The notes under the pieces are model-generated. The model saw only the letters and a list, made by a program, of their open reading frames with translations, had not been told where the DNA came from and searched no databases. From Bacteroidales bacterium (lineage in GTDB: Bacteria; Bacteroidota; Bacteroidia; Bacteroidales; P3), in NCBI GenBank assembly GCA_017448185.1, contig JAFSLX010000058.1, forward strand, positions 1 through 49,165: a stretch of 49,165 nucleotides of DNA, given 5' to 3'. This document shows positions 1-8,207 of this stretch, in pieces (position 1 is the stretch's first letter; each line of letters begins with the position of its first letter). Made by a program: the position numbers and the translations under genes.

Positions 1-77
1 GTTGTTCAGTCGTTGTTCAGTCAAACACTGAACAACGACTGAACAACGACCGAACAACGGCAGGACAACAACCGTAG
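1..77. repeat. 11-bp unit dyad array, locus A (upstream of pyrE)
   Basis: Seven consecutive 11-bp units lie in exact register. Two copies of GTTGTTCAGTC are followed by AAACACTGAAC, AACGACTGAAC, AACGACCGAAC, AACGGCAGGAC and AACAACCGTAG. Bases 1-21 are the perfect reverse complement of bases 27-47, with a CAAAC loop at 22-26, so RNA or extruded DNA could form a 21-bp stem. The array starts at the window edge and may continue upstream. Two further arrays with the same unit, register and centre occur at 37142-37229 and 47597-47706. Function unknown; the one-helical-turn spacing would suit cooperative protein binding, and the dyad would suit a transcript hairpin. Confidence 0.9.
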
Positions 78-179
78 GGGGTACTGGGAACCAACATGTT
101 GAACGGGTTGGGAGTTGTGAATTGTGAATTATGAATTTCGAGGTTGAAAAATTTTTTTATATTTTTGAGAAAAAATGTG

Positions 180-187
180 TATTTTTG
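180..187 (+). promoter_or_regulatory. Bacteroidota -7 box before pyrE
   Basis: TATTTTTG matches the TAnnTTTG -7 consensus of Bacteroidota. It ends only 4 bases before the ATG at 192, so the message would be nearly leaderless, or translation starts at the in-frame ATG at 210. No good TTTG -33 box is found at the usual spacing. Confidence 0.5.
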
Positions 188-191
188 CAGC

Positions 192-845
192 ATGATTACA
201 AACAAAGACATGGCCGCAAAGACGGCTGAATTCTTATTGACTGTGAAAGCGGTAAAGCTTAATAATGAGCATCCTTTCACGTGGGCTTCGGGGCGTAAAT
301 CGCCTATTTATTGCGACAACAGGGTGACGCTTTCGTACCCTGAAATCCGTACTTTTATCCGCCAGCGTTTCTCTGAGATTGTGAATGAGGCGTGGGGCGA
401 CGTGGATGTGATTGCCGGTGTGGCGACGGGCGGCATAGCCCAGGGTGCCTTGGTGGCACAAGAGCTGGGCAAACCGTTTGTATATGTGCGTTCTGAGTCG
501 AAGAGCCACGGTCTGACGAATCAGATTGAGGGCGAAATCCATGAGGGTCAGTCGGTCGTGGTCATCGAGGACCTGGTGTCGACGGGCAAGAGCAGCCTTA
601 TCGCTGTCAAGGCGCTGAGAGAGAAGGGTTGCATCGTGAAGGGCATGGCCGCTATTTTCACCTATGGCTTGCAGGTGGCTGCCGACAGCTTTGCCAAAGA
701 GCAGGTGGACCTGATCACCCTGACCGACTACGACACGCTGCTGCAGGTGGCCAAGGAGCACGAGTATATCCAGCACGCCGACCTCGAGTCGCTGGCAGCA
801 TGGCGCGTCAACCCTGAACAGTGGAGCGAGGATCACATGAACTGA
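192..845 (+). CDS. pyrE: Orotate phosphoribosyltransferase
   Basis: Cytoplasmic enzyme that joins orotate to PRPP to give OMP, the fifth step of de novo pyrimidine synthesis. The 217-residue product has the early FTWASGRKSPIYCDNR block typical of PyrE and the PRPP-binding signature VVVIEDLVSTGKSS at about residues 121-134. An upstream in-frame TTG at 144 exists but lies before the -7 box, so ATG 192 (or ATG 210) is preferred. It is first of a run of eleven closely spaced plus-strand genes. Bacteroidales PyrE proteins are about 210 residues, so it looks full length. Confidence 0.95.
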   Translation: MITNKDMAAKTAEFLLTVKAVKLNNEHPFTWASGRKSPIYCDNRVTLSYPEIRTFIRQRFSEIVNEAWGDVDVIAGVATGGIAQGALVAQELGKPFVYVRSESKSHGLTNQIEGEIHEGQSVVVIEDLVSTGKSSLIAVKALREKGCIVKGMAAIFTYGLQVAADSFAKEQVDLITLTDYDTLLQVAKEHEYIQHADLESLAAWRVNPEQWSEDHMN

Positions 846-878
846 ATTGAAATCTGAAAGTTGAAATTTGAATTTGTT

Positions 879-1688
879 ATGGTTAGGACTAATATCATAG
901 GCAAGATGTGTGTGCTTTTTAGTGCATGCATGATGTTCAATTTTCAATTTTCAATTTTCAATTCGTTGAGTGCACAGGACAGCGTTGTTTCGGTTGAGCT
1001 CGACAACGGGCTCCGGTTCGAGATGGTGCTGGTGCGCGGTGGCGGGTTCACGATGGGCAACAATACCACTGTCGGCTATGAGGCCGGGAAGCCCGAACAT
1101 CCGGTGTCAGTGAGCGATTTCTACATCGGGCGCTACGAGGTGACCCAGGCGGTATGGAAAGCTGTGATGGGCGAGAATCCCTCGAAGTTTGTGGGCAACG
1201 ATTCGTTGCCGGTCGAACAGGTGTCGTGGGAAGATGCTCAGCAGTTTGTCACGATATTGAGCCAGATGACGGGCCGCCGTTTCCGCTTGCCGAGTGAGGC
1301 AGAGTGGGAGTATGCCGCCCGAGGCGGAAGCCAGCTTCCGTTTGCAGGCTGTGACCGTGGCCAGTTGGAACGATACAGCTGGTTCTGCGTGAACAGTGAC
1401 GGACACACGCATCCGGTGGGTCGACTGCTGCCTAACGGGCTGGGATTGTACGACATGAGTGGCAATGTAGCTGAGTGGTGCGGCGACTGGATGGGTGCAT
1501 ATAGTGCTGAAAAACAGGTAAATCCCCGTGGACCGAAGAAGGGCGAAAGCCGTGTGCTGCGTGGAGGGCACTATTACAGCACTTCGCCAGCCTGCACGGT
1601 GTACGACCGAAGTTGGTATATCCCTTCGGGACGGTACGAGTACTATGGTTTGCGTCTGGTGATGGAGATCGACAGGGATGAAGAGTGA
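879..1688 (+). CDS. SUMF1/formylglycine-generating-enzyme-fold protein, exported
   Basis: The 269-residue product carries the SUMF1 (FGE-sulfatase) fold: GGGFTMG near the start, the YEVTQAVWKAVMG block, FRLPSEAEWEYAARGG, YDMSGNVAEW and a C-terminal RVLRGG...GLRLV block. The conserved catalytic cysteine pair of true aerobic FGE is not evident (one Cys in SPACTVYDRS), so sulfatase activation is doubtful; many Bacteroidota homologues have unknown roles in the envelope. The N-terminus is a signal peptide ending near LSAQ. Its FNFQFSIFN segment is encoded by a tandem TTCAATTTT repeat at about 936-963. Start is ATG 879; ATG 906 is also possible. It lies 33 bases after pyrE. Confidence 0.82.
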   Translation: MVRTNIIGKMCVLFSACMMFNFQFSIFNSLSAQDSVVSVELDNGLRFEMVLVRGGGFTMGNNTTVGYEAGKPEHPVSVSDFYIGRYEVTQAVWKAVMGENPSKFVGNDSLPVEQVSWEDAQQFVTILSQMTGRRFRLPSEAEWEYAARGGSQLPFAGCDRGQLERYSWFCVNSDGHTHPVGRLLPNGLGLYDMSGNVAEWCGDWMGAYSAEKQVNPRGPKKGESRVLRGGHYYSTSPACTVYDRSWYIPSGRYEYYGLRLVMEIDRDEE

Positions 1689-1705
1689 AAAACAAATGAT
1701 AAACG

Positions 1706-2233
1706 ATGCTGGTAAAAGATAAAAACTTCAAGCCGTTTGTCACAGAGGCCGAATTGCATGAAATTGCAGACCGGTTGGCTGGCGAGATAAGCAGGGATTA
1801 CAGGGAGAAGGACCTTGTGGCGTGCCCGATTCTGACGGGTGCCTTCATGTTCGCCTCCGACCTTCTGCGCCGCCTCACCATTCCCTGCGAGGTGGCGTTT
1901 GTGCGCTATGCCTCCTACTCGGGCATGTCGAGCACGGGCGAAGTGAATTGCTCATTGCCTTTCCCTCCTGATATCGAGGGACGCGATGTTTTGATAGTGG
2001 AGGATGTGATTGACTCGGGCTTTTCGATGAAGTACATGCTGCAGGCTGTCAATGGGTTGCATCCAAAAAGCGTGCGCATTTGCACTATGTTCTTCAAGCC
2101 TCATGCGTTCAAGGGCGACTACAAGGTGGACTATGTTGGCCGCGAAATCGGAAATGAGTTCATTGTCGGCTATGGACTGGACTATGACGAGCATGGACGC
2201 ACATTGCCGGAAGTGTATGTTATTGAAGATTAA
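1706..2233 (+). CDS. hpt: Hypoxanthine phosphoribosyltransferase
   Basis: Purine-salvage enzyme converting hypoxanthine or guanine plus PRPP to IMP or GMP. The 175-residue product has the PRPP-binding loop VLIVEDVIDSGFSM at about residues 94-107, preceded by CPILTGAFMFASDLLRRL and the flexible-loop region FVRYASYSGMSSTG. It ends in the usual VGYGLDYDEHGRTLPEVYVI block. Size matches the family (about 175-180). It follows the SUMF1-fold gene by 17 bases and is followed at 3 bases by the next gene, indicating one transcript. Confidence 0.93.
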   Translation: MLVKDKNFKPFVTEAELHEIADRLAGEISRDYREKDLVACPILTGAFMFASDLLRRLTIPCEVAFVRYASYSGMSSTGEVNCSLPFPPDIEGRDVLIVEDVIDSGFSMKYMLQAVNGLHPKSVRICTMFFKPHAFKGDYKVDYVGREIGNEFIVGYGLDYDEHGRTLPEVYVIED

Positions 2234-2236
2234 GTC

Positions 2237-2656
2237 ATGAAAAAAAAGGAGTATAAGGTTGTGCAGGTAGTGCAAGGAATGCGAGCCAAAGGTATTGCAT
2301 TCTTTGTGATTCTTTTTTTCTTGCTATTGGCTACGAGCTGTAACGACGAAAGGGTGCATATCACGGTTGAGCCATACCAGATTGAGGGTCTGTGGCAGAA
2401 AATCGGCACGCAGGAGTTCTGGCGCTACCGTGTCGATGGTACCGGTGTTACTTGGGACGAGAGCGAGGATGTGAGTGAGGAGGAGAGCAACCTGACCTAT
2501 GAATGGACAATCAACGGCGACGAACTGACGCATGTGTTCCATGGTTCGCTTGGCAATCAGGCTGTTCCAAAAGTGTATACGGTCACCTCGATATCGAGTT
2601 CGCAGATGGAATGGGAGGATATTTACGGACAGACATACGTATTGCTAAAAAAATGA
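2237..2656 (+). CDS. Small lipoprotein, lipocalin-like fold possible
   Basis: A 139-residue protein of unknown function. Residues 18-33 are hydrophobic and end in LLLATSC, a good lipobox, so it is probably a lipoprotein with its mature N-terminus at the cysteine. The rest alternates short beta-prone stretches (IEGLWQKIG, FWRYRVDGTGVTW, LTYEWTINGDELTHVF, MEWEDIYGQTYVL), which resembles the lipocalin-like domains common in Bacteroidales lipoproteins. Its stop codon overlaps the start of the AsmA-like gene in ATGA, so the two are probably translationally coupled. Confidence 0.7.
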   Translation: MKKKEYKVVQVVQGMRAKGIAFFVILFFLLLATSCNDERVHITVEPYQIEGLWQKIGTQEFWRYRVDGTGVTWDESEDVSEEESNLTYEWTINGDELTHVFHGSLGNQAVPKVYTVTSISSSQMEWEDIYGQTYVLLKK

Positions 2657-5646
2657 AAAAGGGTTGGAAGATAGCGTTGATTTCGTTGGGGTCGCTGCTT
2701 GGACTGGTGGTGATTACGGTCGTTGTGGTGTTGTGGCTGGTGTTTACCCCGTCGCAGCTGACGAAGATTGTCAATTCGCTGAGCGGAAAGTTCCTCACCT
2801 GTGAGACCTATTTCGAGCGTGTGGACCTGACGTTGCTGTCTACTTTCCCTGATGCAGGACTTAAGGTTGAGAATGTGTATCTTGTCAATCCTGTTGAAGG
2901 AGCTCCCAGCGACACACTGGCCCGCATCGGCAGCGTCACTGTCGGACTTGATCTCAAGGCATTTTTGAAGGAAAACCGCGTCGAGGTGCATCAGGTGATT
3001 GTCGACGATGCTCTTGCCAATGTCTATATTGCTCCCGATGGCAAAGGCAATTTCGACATCGTCAAACCGTCGGACAAGAACGATACCTCGGAAAGTGATA
3101 CAAAATTGCCCGAACAGATTGACCTTAAGAAAATAAAGATAAAACATCTCAATGCTCACTTCAAGGACGAGAAAGATGGTCTTGAGGTCAAATTGAGTGA
3201 CTTTGATCTGGCATTGAAGGGCACGATGAAAGACGAGATGGTGGATGCACTGCTGAATGTGGACAGCCGCGAGATTGCCTTTGTGATGACGGATTCGACC
3301 GGAAAGCAGTCGATGACTGCGATGCTCAAGAATCCGTCGATTCGTCTGAAAGGCAAGGGAAACATGGATGACATGGAGGGAAAACTTAACCTTACAGTCG
3401 AAAGCGGTAGGTTTAACAGTGGTGGAACAGAGATGATTAACGAGCAGTTGCAGGCCTCGAAACGTGACTTGCTTGTTGCATGCATAGAGTTTGGATATCG
3501 GAATTCGAAAATAGAAATACGGAATGGAGATTTGAAGGTTGACGACTATGCATTGACCGTCGACGGCAAGATGAAAATGAAGCCAATGGAGGTGGATGTG
3601 AAGTTGCAGACCGACGATGCTTGGCAGGTGGCTCCGCTGTTGGCATTTGTCCCCGACAAGTTTATGTCGTGGAAGAAAGGCATGGATGTTGATGGCAAAG
3701 TGAAGCTCGAAGCTACCGCAGTGGGAACGCTGACCGACAGCACAATGCCATTGATTGATGCTCATGTATTGATGGCTGATGGTCGATTCTATTATCCTAA
3801 AGCGCTGCCCTATAAGGTGAACAAAATTAATGGCGACGTGACGGCACGGCTCGATTTGGGTCGAAATGGAAGAAGCCGGGCTTCAATAAAGAAATTGAGT
3901 GCTGCCACTCGCGACACAAGGCTCAGCGTGAGTGGTGAGGTGGATGATTTGCTGGGTGATATGCTGGTGGATGCCCGTATAAAAGGCACCCTTCCGTTGG
4001 CCGATCTCAAACCGATGATTCCTGACACGATGCCGGTGGCTATGGAAGGCAATGCTGATGTAGAATTGCAAGCAAAGCTGAAAGTGAGTCAGTTGAAACA
4101 AAGGGCCTTTGACAAGATTGTTGCCGATGGCATGTTGAAATTGAACCAACTTGATGTCATTTACGACAGCATACATGCTGCGGCCCCCAGTCTTGATATT
4201 GCCTTGCGAATACCTGCGGTCGAGCACAAAGGACAAATGGCTGACGCTCATATCACCGGAAGTCATTTGGCTGTGGATATGCCTGGCAAAAATGCCACAT
4301 TGGAGAACCCCAATATCAAAGTTGGAGTGAATAATATGCTGCAGCAACAGTTGGCTGCTGATTTTGACGTCAAAGCTGGTGAAACTGAGGCTAATCTTGA
4401 TTCGACGATGGCCTCGTTTGGTGCGCTGGCCATAAAAGGGTCGATGAGGATGGATTCGACACAGCAGAATGTGTTGAAGAAATTCAATCCCACAGTTGAT
4501 ATAGATATGCACAGTGCGGTGTTTTACACACCGATGCTGCCCGACGCGGTGCGTATGTCTCAGTTCGCATTCGAATACAATCCGAAGAACTGCGAAATAA
4601 AGACCGCCGAGGTTAAGATAGGACATTCGGACTTCCAGCTGTATGGCACTGTGGACAATCTTGAGGATTGGCTCGACCATCGTGCTATGCTGACCGGTGA
4701 CCTGAATTTCACCTCGAGCTATACGGATGTCGACCAGTTGATGGCAATGTTCAGCGGTATGGGCAGCGATGCCGACAGTCTTGAGCAGATGCGCAAAGAG
4801 GATAAAGTGCCAGATGAGGCTAATCCGTTTATTGTACCTAAAGACGTGGACATTACCTTGCACACTCATATCCGTCGCAGTATTGCTTTCGGCAACGATT
4901 TGAACGATGTGGCAGGTGCGTTGACTGTGAAAGACGGTGTGGCTATCCTCGACCAGATAGGCTTTGTATGCAAGGCCGCCACAATGCAGTTGACCGCCTA
5001 CTACAAGTCGCCACGACCTAACAATCTGTTTGCTGCCATTGACTTTCACTTGTTAGATATTCAGATTGACGAGCTTCTTGCCATGATACCGTGTGTCGAC
5101 ACTTTGGTACCAATGTTGAAAGCCTTCAATGGCAATGCCAACTTCCATTTGGCTGGTGAATCGTTCCTCGATGCCCGTTATCAGCCGAAGATGAGTACGT
5201 TGCTTGGCTCGGCGGCCATCAGCGGAAAGGACCTCGTGGTGATGGACAACAGCAGTATTGCACAGGTGGCCAAGTTGATGCAGTTTAAGAGTTGGAAGGA
5301 TAAGGACGACAAGATAAAGATAGACAGTTTGAGTGTGGAAATGACCTGCTTGAGGAAAGAAATAGAGGTATTCCCGTTTGTGTTGAATGTTGGAAAATAT
5401 CAGCTTTGTGCCTCGGGTAAGCATACTTTGGACAATGTGTGCAACTATCATATAGAGTTGTTGAAGAATCCGTTATTGGCCAAAGTGGGTGTCGACATCA
5501 AGGGACCGCTGTCGAAGCCCAAGATTTCTCTTGGCGAGGTTCGCTATGCTGATCTCTATAAGCCTTCGAAGCAGGGGGTGGTTGAGAAGCGGACACTTGA
5601 ATTGAAAAACATGATTAGAAAGGCTTTGGAAGCTAATGTAAGATAG
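2653..5646 (+). CDS. AsmA-like membrane-anchored protein
   Basis: A 997-residue protein with one N-terminal membrane anchor (about residues 5-29) and a very long periplasmic part rich in beta repeats. The start MKKGWKIALISLGSLLG, the FPDAGLKVENVYLVNP block, repeated DIVKP/LKGK segments and the C-terminal VDIKGPLSKPKISL block are typical of AsmA-like proteins, which as a family are implicated in lipid transport and outer-membrane homeostasis. ATG 2653 is chosen because it overlaps the preceding stop (ATGA); the frame stays open upstream to 2503 inside that gene. A filler-like segment, RNSKIEIRNG, is encoded at about 3497-3537. Confidence 0.85.
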   Translation: MKKGWKIALISLGSLLGLVVITVVVVLWLVFTPSQLTKIVNSLSGKFLTCETYFERVDLTLLSTFPDAGLKVENVYLVNPVEGAPSDTLARIGSVTVGLDLKAFLKENRVEVHQVIVDDALANVYIAPDGKGNFDIVKPSDKNDTSESDTKLPEQIDLKKIKIKHLNAHFKDEKDGLEVKLSDFDLALKGTMKDEMVDALLNVDSREIAFVMTDSTGKQSMTAMLKNPSIRLKGKGNMDDMEGKLNLTVESGRFNSGGTEMINEQLQASKRDLLVACIEFGYRNSKIEIRNGDLKVDDYALTVDGKMKMKPMEVDVKLQTDDAWQVAPLLAFVPDKFMSWKKGMDVDGKVKLEATAVGTLTDSTMPLIDAHVLMADGRFYYPKALPYKVNKINGDVTARLDLGRNGRSRASIKKLSAATRDTRLSVSGEVDDLLGDMLVDARIKGTLPLADLKPMIPDTMPVAMEGNADVELQAKLKVSQLKQRAFDKIVADGMLKLNQLDVIYDSIHAAAPSLDIALRIPAVEHKGQMADAHITGSHLAVDMPGKNATLENPNIKVGVNNMLQQQLAADFDVKAGETEANLDSTMASFGALAIKGSMRMDSTQQNVLKKFNPTVDIDMHSAVFYTPMLPDAVRMSQFAFEYNPKNCEIKTAEVKIGHSDFQLYGTVDNLEDWLDHRAMLTGDLNFTSSYTDVDQLMAMFSGMGSDADSLEQMRKEDKVPDEANPFIVPKDVDITLHTHIRRSIAFGNDLNDVAGALTVKDGVAILDQIGFVCKAATMQLTAYYKSPRPNNLFAAIDFHLLDIQIDELLAMIPCVDTLVPMLKAFNGNANFHLAGESFLDARYQPKMSTLLGSAAISGKDLVVMDNSSIAQVAKLMQFKSWKDKDDKIKIDSLSVEMTCLRKEIEVFPFVLNVGKYQLCASGKHTLDNVCNYHIELLKNPLLAKVGVDIKGPLSKPKISLGEVRYADLYKPSKQGVVEKRTLELKNMIRKALEANVR

Positions 5647-5648
5647 AA

Positions 5649-6164
5649 ATGAAAGTTTTTAAACGATACAGCTCGACGATACACGGCAACTACCGCAAGG
5701 CATATTTGCGTTGTGGTTTGATAGTGGGTGTGTTGCTGTCGCTTTATTTGTTGATAAGGAATCTGATGGGTACACCGGCTGTGAGTCCGGTCTCTCTTAT
5801 CAGTGATGCTATCCTGCTGGTATCGGTGTTTCTTTTTGCTGCCTATTACCGCAATTCGCTTCCTGAACGCAAGGTGACGATGAAGGAACTGATGCTTTTC
5901 GGTATGGGATTGGCGGCGGTGGCGGGATTGGTTTATGGACTGTTCCTTTGGGTGTTGCTTTCGGTCGACAATGACAGTATTATGCATTTTGTACCGGGAA
6001 TGACCGGACGTGAAGTCGACCCCAATGACCCTCAACTGCATTATTGGGCACCGTTTATTGCAATTGTGAGTGCGATTGAGACGCTGATACTTGGTGCTTT
6101 TGGGGCTTTTTTGGCCGCTATATTGTTCAAAAATGAGAAACCAGAAATAAAAAATAAAAGATAG
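5649..6164 (+). CDS. DUF4199 family membrane protein
   Basis: A 171-residue integral membrane protein with four predicted helices at about residues 20-42, 48-67, 79-105 and 135-160, matching the DUF4199 pattern often found just before a GT2 glycosyltransferase in Bacteroidota. Function is unknown. Here it lies 2 bases after the AsmA-like gene and 2 bases before a GT2 gene, which supports a role in the envelope or as a partner of that enzyme. The C-terminal tail EKPEIKNKR is charged and AT-rich in DNA. Confidence 0.8.
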   Translation: MKVFKRYSSTIHGNYRKAYLRCGLIVGVLLSLYLLIRNLMGTPAVSPVSLISDAILLVSVFLFAAYYRNSLPERKVTMKELMLFGMGLAAVAGLVYGLFLWVLLSVDNDSIMHFVPGMTGREVDPNDPQLHYWAPFIAIVSAIETLILGAFGAFLAAILFKNEKPEIKNKR

Positions 6165-6166
6165 AT

Positions 6167-7102
6167 ATGGATATTTCAATAGTTGTACCGCTGTTTAACG
6201 AAGATGAGTCGTTGCCTCATCTGGCGGAATGGATTGACCGTGTAATGAAAGAACACGGCTTTAGCTACGAAGTGATTATGGTCGACGACGGTAGCAAAGA
6301 TACTTCGTGGCAGGTGATAGAAAAACTGCATGCCCATAATTCCTGCTATAAGGGTGTGAAATTCAGAAGAAACTACGGTAAATCGGCAGCACTCAATGTT
6401 GGATTTGGTGTTGCGGAAGGTGATGTTGTTATCACCATGGATGCCGACCTTCAGGACAGTCCCGACGAGGTGCCGGAGTTGTACCGTATGATTAAAGAAG
6501 ATGGCTATGATTTGGTGAGTGGATGGAAGAAAGTTCGCTACGACTCGAAGATTGCCAAGAATATACCTTCGAAGTTCTTCAATTGGACAACACGACGTAT
6601 GAGTGGCATTTACCTGCACGATTTTAACTGTGGTTTAAAGGCCTACCGTCGCGATGTGGTGAAGAGTATCGAGGTTTATGGTGAGATGCATCGCTATATT
6701 CCTGTCATTGCGAAGTGGGCCGGATTCTCCAAGATTGGAGAGAAGGTGGTACAGCATCGCAAACGTGAATTTGGTGTCACCAAGTTTGGTATGAATCGTT
6801 TCATCAATGGCTACCTTGATTTGCTGAGCATCATGTTTATGTCGAAATTCGGCAAACAGCCTATGCACATTTTTGGTGCCGTTGGCAGTGTTTCTTTCCT
6901 TTTTGGCTTGATTTCCCTGATTGTTGTGGTCATCATGCGCTTCGCCGGTAGAATTGCACTTACCAACAGCGTCTGGTTCTATATGTCTATGATGTTTGTT
7001 GTACTTGGTGCTCTGCTTTTTGTTGCAGGATTCCTGGGCGAACTTGTGTGTCGCAACAGTTCGACGCGTAACCAGTACCTGATAGAGAAGGAGGTTCGAT
7101 AG
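6167..7102 (+). CDS. Family 2 glycosyltransferase (DPM1/GtrB-like), membrane-bound
   Basis: A 311-residue enzyme with an N-terminal GT-A domain: ISIVVPLFNEDES at the start, VDDGS at residues 39-43 and DADLQD at 92-97, the nucleotide-sugar and metal-binding motifs. Two C-terminal membrane helices (about 230-255 and 265-290) match the polyprenyl-phosphate glycosyltransferase subgroup. It probably moves a sugar from a nucleotide donor to a polyprenyl phosphate at the inner membrane; the sugar cannot be told from sequence. Its neighbours are DUF4199 upstream and ychF one base downstream. Confidence 0.9.
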   Translation: MDISIVVPLFNEDESLPHLAEWIDRVMKEHGFSYEVIMVDDGSKDTSWQVIEKLHAHNSCYKGVKFRRNYGKSAALNVGFGVAEGDVVITMDADLQDSPDEVPELYRMIKEDGYDLVSGWKKVRYDSKIAKNIPSKFFNWTTRRMSGIYLHDFNCGLKAYRRDVVKSIEVYGEMHRYIPVIAKWAGFSKIGEKVVQHRKREFGVTKFGMNRFINGYLDLLSIMFMSKFGKQPMHIFGAVGSVSFLFGLISLIVVVIMRFAGRIALTNSVWFYMSMMFVVLGALLFVAGFLGELVCRNSSTRNQYLIEKEVR

Positions 7103-7103
7103 T

Positions 7104-8204
7104 ATGAGTTTGCAATGTGGAATCGTAGGATTGCCGAATGTGGGTAAGTCCACCTTGTTTAACTGTCTTAGCAACGCAAAGGCTCAGGCGGCCAATTTCC
7201 CGTTTTGTACGATTGAACCTAATGTGGGTGTTATTACGGTGCCCGACGAGCGTTTGGCCAAATTGGTTGAAATAGAACGTCCAGCCAGCGTAGTTCCTGC
7301 CACGGTGGAAATTGTTGATATTGCTGGTTTGGTGAAAGGTGCATCGAAGGGTGAGGGACTTGGAAATAAGTTTCTGGCCGACATCCGCAACTGTGATGCT
7401 ATTATTCATGTGCTGCGCTGTTTCGACGATGAAAATATAACCCACGTTGACGGTACTGTTGACCCAGTACGTGACAAGCAGACCATCGACCTGGAATTGC
7501 AGTTCAAAGACCTTGAAACCATCGAGAACCGCTACGAAAAAGAAGTAAAGAAAAGCAAAGCTGGTGGTGATGCACGTGCAAAAAAACTGGTTGAAGTGAT
7601 GGATATGTACAAGTCTGCTCTTCTGGAGGGACGGAGTGCTCGTACGGTTCAATTGGACGATAATCAGGCCGAAGTGGCCAAAGATTTGTTGCTCCTCACA
7701 GCAAAGCCAGTATTGTATGTTTGTAATGTAGACGAAGCTTCTGTGGTGAATGGTAACAAATATGTCGACGCAGTGCGTGAAGCGGTTAAGGATGAACAGG
7801 CCGAGGTATTGGTGATTGGTGCCGGTATCGAAGCCGATATTGCAGAGTTGGAGACATACGAGGAGAAACAGATGTTCCTTGAAGACATTGGACTGAAAGA
7901 AAGCGGTGTGAACCGTTTGATTAAAGCTGCATACAAGTTGCTCAACTTGCAGACTTTCCTCACCGCAGGACCCAAAGAGTGCCGTGCATGGACTTTCCGC
8001 AAAGGAATGAAAGCTCCTCAGACTGCTGGTATTATCCACAGCGATTTTGAACGGGGTTTTATCCGTGCTGAGGTTATAAAATATGATGACTATGTGACGC
8101 TTGGTAGCGAGGCAAAATGCCGTGAGGCTGGAAAGATTGCTATTGAAGGCAAGGACTACGTGGTGCAGGATGGTGATATAATGCACTTCAGATTTAATGT
8201 CTAA
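7104..8204 (+). CDS. ychF: YchF/Ola1-type translation-associated P-loop NTPase
   Basis: A conserved 366-residue cytoplasmic ATPase of the Obg family that associates with ribosomes. It has the P-loop GLPNVGKST at residues 9-17, IVDIAGLVKGASKGEGLGNKFL, a coiled-coil insert at about 130-180 (KDLETIENRYEKEVKKSK) and a C-terminal TGS domain beginning near TAGPKECRAWTFRKG and ending DGDIMHFRFNV. Length and ends match the family exactly. It begins 1 base after the GT2 gene and is followed at 3 bases by the PorW/SprE-like gene. Confidence 0.97.
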   Translation: MSLQCGIVGLPNVGKSTLFNCLSNAKAQAANFPFCTIEPNVGVITVPDERLAKLVEIERPASVVPATVEIVDIAGLVKGASKGEGLGNKFLADIRNCDAIIHVLRCFDDENITHVDGTVDPVRDKQTIDLELQFKDLETIENRYEKEVKKSKAGGDARAKKLVEVMDMYKSALLEGRSARTVQLDDNQAEVAKDLLLLTAKPVLYVCNVDEASVVNGNKYVDAVREAVKDEQAEVLVIGAGIEADIAELETYEEKQMFLEDIGLKESGVNRLIKAAYKLLNLQTFLTAGPKECRAWTFRKGMKAPQTAGIIHSDFERGFIRAEVIKYDDYVTLGSEAKCREAGKIAIEGKDYVVQDGDIMHFRFNV

Positions 8205-8207
8205 AGT

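Noticed and set aside
1-280. 87-codon minus-strand open frame at the window start
   Set aside because: It reads through the 11-bp array and the pyrE promoter and has no plausible product.
879-1688. True formylglycine-generating enzyme
   Set aside because: The fold matches but the usual catalytic cysteine pair is not visible, so only the fold is claimed.
3883-5049. 388-codon minus-strand open frame
   Set aside because: Antisense to the AsmA-like gene; no recognisable fold.
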